From positions 1-6,095 of the forward strand of contig JAITHN010000066.1 of NCBI GenBank assembly GCA_031279745.1: a stretch of DNA of 6,095 nucleotides, given 5' to 3'. The DNA comes from Streptococcaceae bacterium (GTDB lineage: Bacteria > Bacillota > Bacilli > Lactobacillales > Streptococcaceae). The notes under the pieces are model-generated. The model was not told the DNA's origin and did no database searches. It worked only from the letters and a program-made list of their open reading frames with translations. Below are positions 1 through 4,425 of the stretch, piece by piece; position 1 is the stretch's first letter; every line of letters begins with the position of its first letter. The position numbers and the translations under genes were made by a program.

Positions 1-521
1 AAGACATCTCGCCTAGAGAAGACATTGTGACGGAAAAAATCAGGCAAGACCTTCAGAATGTATTGGAAGATAAATTAATAAAAGAAACTTCTTTTGATGT
101 GATAGAAAAAACGACAAATGATAAAGATGTGCATACCATTCAATATCGGATTTATGGATTGGATTTCAAAAAGGTGATAGAGAAATCTGGAATGGCGCTG
201 ATCAAAAAAGTGACAACGGATAAAGCATTGATAGGGAATATCAAAAAAATTGATCAATTGATTTTGGATACCATCCAGAAGGATATTCAAGGGGTGAAAA
301 AAGCGAATGATCCTGTCTATTCAGAAATTGAAATCAGTAGTGAAAAGGGACAATACTTTGTGAAGGACGGCCAAGAAAACCTGATGAAAGACATCTACTA
401 TCAATTTTTAACAGGTGCAAATTCTGAAAAGGATTTTCAAGAGGGAATGACCAAAGCCTTCGATGCAGCCAAAACGAAAGCACGGTCTGAACTCGAAAAA
501 GACGAGAAAGAAGAGAAATGA
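1..521 (+). CDS. C-terminal part of an unrecognised lysine-rich protein (5' end outside window)
   Basis: The reading frame is open from the window edge (first full codon at 3) to a TGA at 519-521. A GTG at 27 could be read as a start, but no Shine-Dalgarno sequence precedes it and the frame continues upstream as DISPREDIV, so I take this as a fragment that begins outside the window. The visible ~173 residues are hydrophilic and Lys/Glu-rich, with no membrane segment or cysteine. They look alpha-helical plus some strand (for example YSEIEISSEKGQYFV), and the tail is highly charged (EKDEKEEK). I do not recognise the family. The composition would suit the extracytoplasmic part of a small lipoprotein or secreted protein of the DUF5105 sort, but that is a guess, because any signal peptide or lipobox would lie upstream. 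A strong terminator follows the stop by 6 bases, so this gene ends its own transcription unit and is not cotranscribed with hslO. Confidence 0.7.
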   Translation, partial: DISPREDIVTEKIRQDLQNVLEDKLIKETSFDVIEKTTNDKDVHTIQYRIYGLDFKKVIEKSGMALIKKVTTDKALIGNIKKIDQLILDTIQKDIQGVKKANDPVYSEIEISSEKGQYFVKDGQENLMKDIYYQFLTGANSEKDFQEGMTKAFDAAKTKARSELEKDEKEEK

Positions 522-527
522 AAGGTT

Positions 528-556
528 CAGGCAGCCGGGGACGGCTGCCTGTTTTT
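528..556 (+). terminator. Intrinsic terminator after the first gene
   Basis: A perfect 10-bp GC-rich stem (CAGGCAGCCG at 528-537 with CGGCTGCCTG at 542-551) closes a GGGA loop, which fits the stable GNRA tetraloop class. Five T residues follow directly at 552-556. It begins 6 bases after the upstream stop codon, a classical rho-independent terminator that separates this gene from hslO. Confidence 0.93.
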
Positions 557-667
557 CGTTCTGTCAAGATTGTGCCACAAGACTTTGAATTTGCGGTTGA
601 TGATACAGTTGAGTTCCACTTCAAAAACTCACTCTCGCTTTTTTAAAAAACCGCTTAGATTGAGGAG

Positions 668-685
668 AAACTCTTGAAAACTCTT
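668..685 (+). repeat. Short tandem direct repeat at the hslO promoter
   Basis: The octamer AAACTCTT occurs at 668-675 and again at 678-685, a spacing of exactly 10 bases or about one helical turn. The related heptamer AAAACTC also occurs at 624-630. The pair straddles the proposed -35 box at 674-679, where an activator or repressor could bind. In AT-rich DNA such a short repeat may be chance. Confidence 0.4.
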
Positions 686-702
686 AAAAACCCGTATAAG
701 AT
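674..702 (+). promoter_or_regulatory. Putative sigma-A promoter of hslO-dusB
   Basis: TTGAAA at 674-679 (5 of 6 to the -35 consensus) is followed after 17 bases by TAAGAT at 697-702. An overlapping alternative -10, TATAAG at 695-700, matches better but has a short 15-base spacer. Transcription would begin near 707-709, leaving a leader of only about 16-18 nt containing the AAAGGAG ribosome site at 714-720. No CIRCE element (HrcA) or GGTCAAA heptads (CtsR) are visible, so class I or III heat-shock control is not supported. Confidence 0.55.
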
Positions 703-724
703 AGGCAAATGATAAAGGAGAAAT

Positions 725-1600
725 ATGACAGATAAAATAATACGAGCAATGGACAATCAAGGGTTGATTCGTGCGTTTGTTGCTTCAGCAGATGAATTGG
801 TGAGTGAAGCTTGCGAACGACATGAAACATGGTCTGCGTCTAGTGTAGCGCTAGGACGTATGTTGGTAGGCACGCTTCTATTAGGAGAGAACCTAAAAGG
901 GCGAGATAAGCTCATTGTCAAAATGGTTGGAAATGGGTCTGGAGGAGCGATTGTAGCAGAGTCCAATGCCAACGGAGAAGTCAAAGGGTATATTCAAAAT
1001 CCTTTTGTAGATTTGAAAAACACGAAAACGGGAGAAGTTTTTGTCCGACAGGCGACCGGAAATGTCGGTCAGTTTATTGTCATAAAAGACATGGGGCTTA
1101 AAACACCATATACCGGGCAAATTCCATTTGTAACTGGAGAAATCGGAGAAGAGTTTACCTATTATTTGATGGAAAGTGAGCAGACGCCTTCGAGCGTAGG
1201 ACTGACGGTCAAATTGGATATGGAAGATCGCGTCCAAACGGCAGGCGGCTTTATGGTGCAAGTTCTTCCTGGAGCCTCGGAGGACACGATTGCGTTTATT
1301 GAAGAACGTATTCAAAAAATGCCAGCACTCTCTCAACTTTTAAAAGACGAAGGAACGGATGGTGTTTTGGATGCTCTTTTTACAAAAGGAAATTACCGAA
1401 TATTAGAAGAGAAACCGGTTCGCTTTAAATGTGACTGTTCAAAAGAGAAATTCTCAAGAGGGATCGCGACTCTTCCGAAAAAAGAGATAGAAGCGATGAT
1501 TGAAGAAGATGGTCAGGCAGAAATTGTTTGTCATTTTTGCAAAAACAAATACATATTCAATAAAGCGGAATTAGAAGAAATAGCGGAGAATTTTTCATGA
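725..1600 (+). CDS. hslO: Hsp33 redox-regulated holdase chaperone
   Basis: Hsp33 is a cytosolic ATP-independent chaperone. In the family, reduced protein holds zinc through four cysteines and is inactive. Oxidative stress combined with unfolding releases the zinc, forms disulfides and exposes a client-binding surface that prevents aggregation. The 291-residue length is typical of the family. The N-terminal core (roughly residues 1-178, beginning DKIIRAMDNQGLIRAF) carries family blocks such as GRMLVGTLLLGENLKG and GQFIVIKDMGLKTPYTGQ. A linker region follows, then the C-terminal switch domain with C236-x-C238 and C269-x-x-C272 separated by 30 residues, so the complete CxC...CxxC tetrad is present. 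The ATG at 725 is four bases after AAAGGAG (714-720), which is slightly close. The last four bases overlap the dusB start, so the two genes are cotranscribed and probably translationally coupled. Nothing is truncated. Confidence 0.97.
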   Translation: MTDKIIRAMDNQGLIRAFVASADELVSEACERHETWSASSVALGRMLVGTLLLGENLKGRDKLIVKMVGNGSGGAIVAESNANGEVKGYIQNPFVDLKNTKTGEVFVRQATGNVGQFIVIKDMGLKTPYTGQIPFVTGEIGEEFTYYLMESEQTPSSVGLTVKLDMEDRVQTAGGFMVQVLPGASEDTIAFIEERIQKMPALSQLLKDEGTDGVLDALFTKGNYRILEEKPVRFKCDCSKEKFSRGIATLPKKEIEAMIEEDGQAEIVCHFCKNKYIFNKAELEEIAENFS

Positions 1601-2592
1601 ATGAATTAAATGCAAGTTGGAAAATTGGGGAGGTAGAAATCCCAAATAGAATCGTTGTAGCGCCAATGGCGGGCATTTCAAATGCGGCATTCCGAGTGAC
1701 AACAAAGGAATTCGGTGCAGGATTGGTCGTCATGGAAATGATTAGCGATAAAGGGATTCAATTTCGAAATAAAAAAACATTGAGCATGTTGCAAATCGAT
1801 AAAAGAGAGCATCCGATTAGCGTACAGATTTTTGGCGGTGAAAAAGAGACGCTTGTTGAAGCGGCAAAATATGTAGAAGAATTTACGGATGCGGATATTA
1901 TTGACATCAATATGGGATGTCCCGTCAACAAAGTCATCAAAGCGGAAGCCGGCGCAAGATGGCTGTTAGATCCCGATAAAGTCTATGAAATGGTAGAGGC
2001 CGTTTCTAGCAGTGTGAAAAAACCTGTTACGGTTAAAATGCGCACTGGATGGGATGATGACCATATCTTCGCCGTTGAAAATGCACTTGCATGTGAACGT
2101 GCTGGAGCGAGCGCAATTGCTATGCATGGCAGAACACGCATGCAAATGTATACTGGAAAAGCAGATTGGGACATTCTTTCCAAAGTGGCAAGAGAGGTAA
2201 AAATTCCTTTCATTGGAAATGGAGATGTAAGAAGTCCGGAAGAGGCAAAGCGCATGATTGAAGAGGTGGGAGCAGATGCCGTCATGATTGGCCGTGCTGC
2301 ACTTGGAAATCCTTGGATTCTAAAGCGAACCAAGCATTATTTTGAAACAGGCAAACTTCTTGAAGAACCAACCGTCCTTGAAAAAGTCGAAATATCGAAG
2401 ATTCACTTAGATCGTTTGGTGAAAATTAAAGGGGAAGACATTGGGGCTAGGGAGTTCAGACAACACGCCGCCTATTACTTGAAAGGTGCACCAAAAGCAA
2501 CAAAGGTGAAGAATGCAATCAATCAAGTTTCAACGAGGTCGGAAATCCTCGCTATTCTCGATGAATTCGTAATGGAGAGTGAACAAGCGTAA
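1597..2592 (+). CDS. dusB: tRNA-dihydrouridine synthase, DusB type
   Basis: This FMN-dependent enzyme uses NADPH to reduce specific uridines in tRNA to dihydrouridine. The 331 residues form the usual TIM barrel plus C-terminal helical domain. Visible landmarks are the N-terminal flavin-site segment VAPMAGISNAAFR (21-33), SVQIFG (75-80), the active-site block DINMGCPVNKV with the catalytic acid C108, VKMRTGWDDD (146-155), MHGRTRMQMYTG (176-187), GNGDV (207-211) and the phosphate-binding GRAALGNPW (232-240). Their order and spacing match Firmicutes DusB. The start ATG (1597-1599) overlaps the hslO stop as ATGA, and GGAG at 1585-1588 inside hslO gives an 8-base spacing. The hslO-dusB pair is a known arrangement in Lactobacillales, often followed by lysS, but here a terminator ends the unit. 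In Bacillus the equivalent enzyme modifies several D-loop and variable-loop positions. Site specificity here cannot be read from the sequence. Confidence 0.96.
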   Translation: MNELNASWKIGEVEIPNRIVVAPMAGISNAAFRVTTKEFGAGLVVMEMISDKGIQFRNKKTLSMLQIDKREHPISVQIFGGEKETLVEAAKYVEEFTDADIIDINMGCPVNKVIKAEAGARWLLDPDKVYEMVEAVSSSVKKPVTVKMRTGWDDDHIFAVENALACERAGASAIAMHGRTRMQMYTGKADWDILSKVAREVKIPFIGNGDVRSPEEAKRMIEEVGADAVMIGRAALGNPWILKRTKHYFETGKLLEEPTVLEKVEISKIHLDRLVKIKGEDIGAREFRQHAAYYLKGAPKATKVKNAINQVSTRSEILAILDEFVMESEQA

Positions 2593-2600
2593 AAAACAAG

Positions 2601-2631
2601 CGAACCGTTGGATATCTTCGGTTCGTTTTTT
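2601..2631 (+). terminator. Intrinsic terminator of hslO-dusB
   Basis: CGAACCG at 2601-2607 pairs with CGGTTCG at 2619-2625 around an 11-base loop, and six T residues follow (2626-2631). A-rich sequence before the stem can extend the pairing by a few A-U and G-U pairs. The stem starts 8 bases after the dusB stop codon. Confidence 0.88.
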
Positions 2632-2659
2632 GTTTGTATAGACAATCAATCGAATTCGT

Positions 2660-2688
2660 TTTACCAATTGCGTGTAATTTAGTATACT
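2660..2688 (+). promoter_or_regulatory. Putative sigma-A promoter of jag/khpB
   Basis: TTTACC at 2660-2665 (4 of 6) lies exactly 17 bases before TATACT at 2683-2688 (5 of 6 to the -10 consensus). Transcription would begin near 2695, giving a leader of about 52 nt before the ATG at 2747. The terminator just upstream supports an independent transcription start here. Confidence 0.65.
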
Positions 2689-2691
2689 AAA
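2678..2691. repeat. 14-bp perfect palindrome over the jag -10 box
   Basis: TTTAGTATACTAAA is its own reverse complement and contains the -10 hexamer TATACT. A dimeric regulator bound here would block RNA polymerase, so it is an operator candidate. Any TATACT-like -10 box already supplies a palindromic core (TATA), so the extra symmetry may be partly coincidental. No regulator is known to me for this exact site. Confidence 0.5.
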
Positions 2692-2730
2692 GAAGGTACC
2701 ATTCTAGTATTAGGTGCAAAGGCACAAGCG

Positions 2731-2737
2731 AAGGAGG
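2731..2737 (+). promoter_or_regulatory. Ribosome binding site that fixes the jag start
   Basis: AAGGAGG, a full anti-16S match, lies 9 bases before the ATG at 2747. The frame is also open upstream to a GTG at 2714, but reading from there would place this Shine-Dalgarno sequence inside the coding region as Arg/Lys codons. The shorter protein starting MAIFTGRT is therefore preferred. Confidence 0.93.
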
Positions 2738-2746
2738 AAGACGATT

Positions 2747-3673
2747 ATGGCGATTTTTACAGGTCGTACGGTCGATGAAGCAATCGAAAAAGGTTTGGAC
2801 GAGTTGGGGATTCCAAAAGAAAAAGCAACGGTTCAAATTAGGCAAGCAGAATCTAAAGGATTCTTAGGTTTCGGAAAGAAACTAGCAAAGGTTGAGATTA
2901 AACCTATCTCAGAAGAGGTCATCCAACAAGCGGATAGACAAGCAGTAAGAGGGGTTCCAGACGAAATACGTGCACAAGCAGATCCAGTGAAAAGCGCAAG
3001 CGAAGCAACTGTTGAGCTTTCACAAGTTATTCAAGCTGTAAAACAAGCAGATGCAGAAGGAAAAGGTGAAGACTTCCCAAAGTCTGATGAGTCTCCTGCA
3101 GAAAAAAAGGAAGAAATTCCAGTAGGAGATCAAGATTCACTTGAAGTTGCTCAGCCCGTTGCAGAGGCATCAGAGCCTGATAGGGTGGAAGTGTTGGAAA
3201 ACTTGGATGAAAAAACAACCATTATCGAGCTTTCAAAGTATTTGACGAAAATCACAAAAAAGATGGGAGCTCCGGCTCTTGTAAAGGTTAATCGGGAATC
3301 AAACGGGGTCATTCTATTTTCTTTGGAAAGTACAAAACAGGGGATTCTCATTGGAAAACATGGGAAAGTTCTCAATTCCCTTCAATACCTTTCTCAAGTT
3401 TTCACCCATAGAGTCTCAGAAGAGAAAATTTCTGTTGTCATCAATGTTGGGGATTACCGTGAGAAAAGAGAGGCTGTTTTGAAAAAAATGGCAAAACGAA
3501 CGGCAGAACAAGTGAAGCGTACGGGACGACCAGTGTTTTTAGAGCCGATGCCTGCATATGAGCGCAAAAAAATCCATGCTGCACTCGCGCAGGATCCATA
3601 TTTAATGACCCATTCAGAGGGAAATGATCCATTCCGCTACTTGGTCGTTGAAAAAAGTACGAAACAAATTTAA
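2747..3673 (+). CDS. khpB: Jag/KhpB (EloR) RNA-binding protein with Jag-N, KH and R3H domains
   Basis: This is a cytoplasmic RNA-binding protein. In streptococci and related bacteria it partners with the small KH protein KhpA and influences cell elongation and division. The 308 residues comprise a Jag-N domain (1-~52, with the hallmark KGFLGFG at 37-43), an acidic Ala/Glu/Gln-rich low-complexity linker (~55-155), a KH domain (~157-235, with the GxxG loop as GKHG at 203-206), and an R3H domain whose signature R273-x3-H277 lies in YERKKIHAAL. The long linker makes it bigger than B. subtilis Jag (about 208 residues) and similar to pneumococcal EloR. EloR is phosphorylated by StkP at a threonine near residue 89. 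A threonine at 88 here, in SEATVELSQ, may or may not correspond. In most Firmicutes jag follows yidC near rnpA. Here it stands alone between dusB and yueI with its own promoter and terminator. The gene is intact. Confidence 0.95.
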   Translation: MAIFTGRTVDEAIEKGLDELGIPKEKATVQIRQAESKGFLGFGKKLAKVEIKPISEEVIQQADRQAVRGVPDEIRAQADPVKSASEATVELSQVIQAVKQADAEGKGEDFPKSDESPAEKKEEIPVGDQDSLEVAQPVAEASEPDRVEVLENLDEKTTIIELSKYLTKITKKMGAPALVKVNRESNGVILFSLESTKQGILIGKHGKVLNSLQYLSQVFTHRVSEEKISVVINVGDYREKREAVLKKMAKRTAEQVKRTGRPVFLEPMPAYERKKIHAALAQDPYLMTHSEGNDPFRYLVVEKSTKQI

Positions 3674-3681
3674 TTGGAAAC

Positions 3682-3720
3682 AAAACGATGTGCCACATGT
3701 GTGGCACATCGTTTTATTTT
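3682..3720. terminator. Bidirectional terminator between convergent jag and yueI
   Basis: Perfect 16-base arms (3682-3697 and 3700-3715) flank a central TG, so the likely hairpin is a 15-bp stem with an ATGT loop. On the plus strand the T-rich tract runs from 3712 to 3720 (TTTTATTTT). On the minus strand the complement of 3678-3685 reads TTTTGTTT. The hairpin can therefore stop transcripts from both sides. It starts 9 bases after the jag stop, and its right arm runs into the yueI stop codon at 3714-3716. Confidence 0.93.
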
Positions 3721-4169
3721 TTGAATAGTTTATTGAAAAAGCCTTTCGGTTCTTTTTTTTCTACTGTCGTCTCGACTTGTTGAGTTGGGAAAAGGTCAGC
3801 AATGTCGGTTTTTTCAGCTAAAACATCATGTTTTGAACAGATAACCAAACCAAATTGACCTTCAACGATTTCTTTGCTATTTGAATAAAAGGTAAGCACA
3901 AGTCCAACTTCAGTTGTCATTTTGGTAAATAAAGAACGAATATCCTGTTCCACTTCTGCGTGTACATGCACTGTTGCATCTGGATCATCTAGGGCAAGAA
4001 TAAATGTCTTATACGCCGCTTGGTATTTTTCCTCACGCATTTCTTCGGCAGTCATAGTAAGATAGACTCTTTCCTTATAGGTTCCTAAAAATCTTTCTAA
4101 CTCATGTTGTTTAATTTGCGGTTTTCCATGAATTCCTACTTGAATTCGTTTGTCGATTTCTTCAGTCAT
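3714..4169 (-). CDS. yueI: YueI-family protein (DUF1694), function unknown
   Basis: This small cytoplasmic protein has 151 residues and no signal peptide or membrane segment. It belongs to the YueI/DUF1694 family of Firmicutes, recognised by the N-terminal block with G12-x-x-G15 (GIHGKP) followed by ERFLGTYKERVYLTMT (25-40) and the ending LVICSKHDVL (108-117). The B. subtilis member has a known structure, which I recall as grouped near the chorismate mutase/L30e-like folds, but no biochemical role is established. The core ends near residue 128. A variable Thr/Glu/Lys linker follows, then a basic amphipathic tail (PKGFFNKLFKK) that could touch membrane or nucleic acid (inference only). Start: ATG at 4169 has AAGGAGG seven bases upstream. 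An in-frame ATG at 4205 would add 12 residues and bury that ribosome site, so it is rejected. The gene converges on jag and diverges from cshA. Confidence 0.92.
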   Translation of the reverse strand: MTEEIDKRIQVGIHGKPQIKQHELERFLGTYKERVYLTMTAEEMREEKYQAAYKTFILALDDPDATVHVHAEVEQDIRSLFTKMTTEVGLVLTFYSNSKEIVEGQFGLVICSKHDVLAEKTDIADLFPTQQVETTVEKKEPKGFFNKLFKK

Positions 4170-4176
4170 GTATTTC

Positions 4177-4183
4177 CCTCCTT
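4177..4183 (-). promoter_or_regulatory. Ribosome binding site that fixes the yueI start
   Basis: Read on the minus strand this is AAGGAGG, seven bases before the ATG at 4169. It lies within the open frame that extends up to 4205, so it decides in favour of the shorter 151-residue product. Confidence 0.92.
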
Positions 4184-4200
4184 GCTTTCTCCTTAATTTT

Positions 4201-4206
4201 ATCATA
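4201..4206 (-). promoter_or_regulatory. Possible -10 box of the yueI promoter
   Basis: On the minus strand TATGAT reads from 4206 to 4201, and the overlapping TAAAAT is an alternative. Either would start transcription 10-15 bases before the ribosome site. No convincing -35 hexamer sits at the right distance, so the assignment is weak. Confidence 0.35.
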
Positions 4207-4293
4207 ATTTTTCACAAGTACTGAACGATTGAGAAGCAAGATATGGAAAAAATTTAATAATAAACAAAAACATTCGCTTATTTTAAGTAATGG

Positions 4294-4302
4294 TGTTATG
4301 AT
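4294..4302 (+). promoter_or_regulatory. Putative extended -10 promoter of cshA
   Basis: TATGAT at 4297-4302 (5 of 6) is preceded by TG at 4294-4295 with one base between, which is the extended -10 arrangement that compensates for a poor -35. The best -35 candidate (TTCGCT at 4273-4278, 18-base spacer) matches only 3 of 6. The AT-rich stretch at about 4245-4272 could act as an UP element. Transcription would begin near 4309, giving a leader of about 105 nt. Confidence 0.55.
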
Positions 4303-4327
4303 ACTAAAGTTACTGAGAGTCTTGTTT

Positions 4328-4345
4328 TCATGAAAATTTTCATGA
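4328..4345. repeat. 18-bp perfect palindrome in the cshA leader
   Basis: TCATGAAAATTTTCATGA is fully self-complementary. It is also two direct copies of TTTTCATGA (4325-4333 and 4337-4345), and the first copy forms its own 12-bp palindrome with the following AAA. As RNA it can fold into a 7-bp stem with an AATT loop. As DNA it lies about 20 bases downstream of the predicted transcription start, where a bound dimer could block elongation. Which of these applies, if either, is not shown by the sequence. Confidence 0.6.
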
Positions 4346-4425
4346 GTCTTACTATGTTTTGTTTCAAGACACTTGGTAGTAGATTAAGCACCAAGTGTGT
4401 AAAAGGAGAACAAATTGAAATTTAA
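4330..4425 (+). CDS. Possible 31-codon upstream ORF overlapping the cshA start
   Basis: An ATG at 4330 opens a frame that reads MKIFMSLTMF... and ends at TAA 4423-4425, 11 bases beyond the first base of the cshA start codon and in a different frame. In-frame ATGs also occur at 4342 and 4354. Ribosomes translating it would cross both leader structures, including the hairpin beside the cshA ribosome site, and stop over the cshA start, a geometry suited to translational coupling. The Shine-Dalgarno match is poor (only GAG within 4315-4319), and random short frames of this length are common. It is listed as a candidate, not an established gene. Confidence 0.22.
   Translation: MKIFMSLTMFCFKTLGSRLSTKCVKGEQIEI
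4369..4398 (+). promoter_or_regulatory. Leader hairpin next to the cshA ribosome binding site
   Basis: ACACTTGGT at 4369-4377 pairs perfectly with ACCAAGTGT at 4390-4398 around a 12-base loop. The stem ends three bases before the AAAGGAG ribosome site (4402-4408). No T-run follows, so it is not an intrinsic terminator. Its position suggests a role in ribosome access or mRNA stability. A competing pairing is possible: CAAGAC (4365-4370) with GTCTTG (4319-4324) or with the GTCTT at 4346-4350. Confidence 0.6.

Noticed and set aside
600..677. Small 25-codon frame in the hslO upstream region
   Set aside because: It has no ribosome binding site and overlaps the hslO promoter. The product shows no structure.
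893..1336. Minus-strand 147-codon open frame inside hslO
   Set aside because: It lies antisense to a gene with a complete conserved domain, has no ribosome site, and its product is Arg/Phe-rich without recognisable motifs.
2714..2746. GTG at 2714 as the start of jag, adding 11 residues
   Set aside because: It would place the strong AAGGAGG at 2731-2737 inside the coding region, and the added residues (QRHKRRRK...) are just the ribosome site translated. The Jag-N domain begins at MAIFTGRT.
3682..3715. Long palindrome considered as a CRISPR-like or mobile-element repeat
   Set aside because: It occurs only once, sits between convergent genes and has T-rich tracts on both sides, so a bidirectional terminator explains it.
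4170..4205. ATG at 4205 as the start of yueI
   Set aside because: The added residues translate the ribosome binding site, and the ATG at 4169 has ideal spacing and matches the family length.
4369..4398. Leader hairpin as an attenuator terminator before cshA
   Set aside because: No run of T follows the stem. The ribosome binding site comes next instead.
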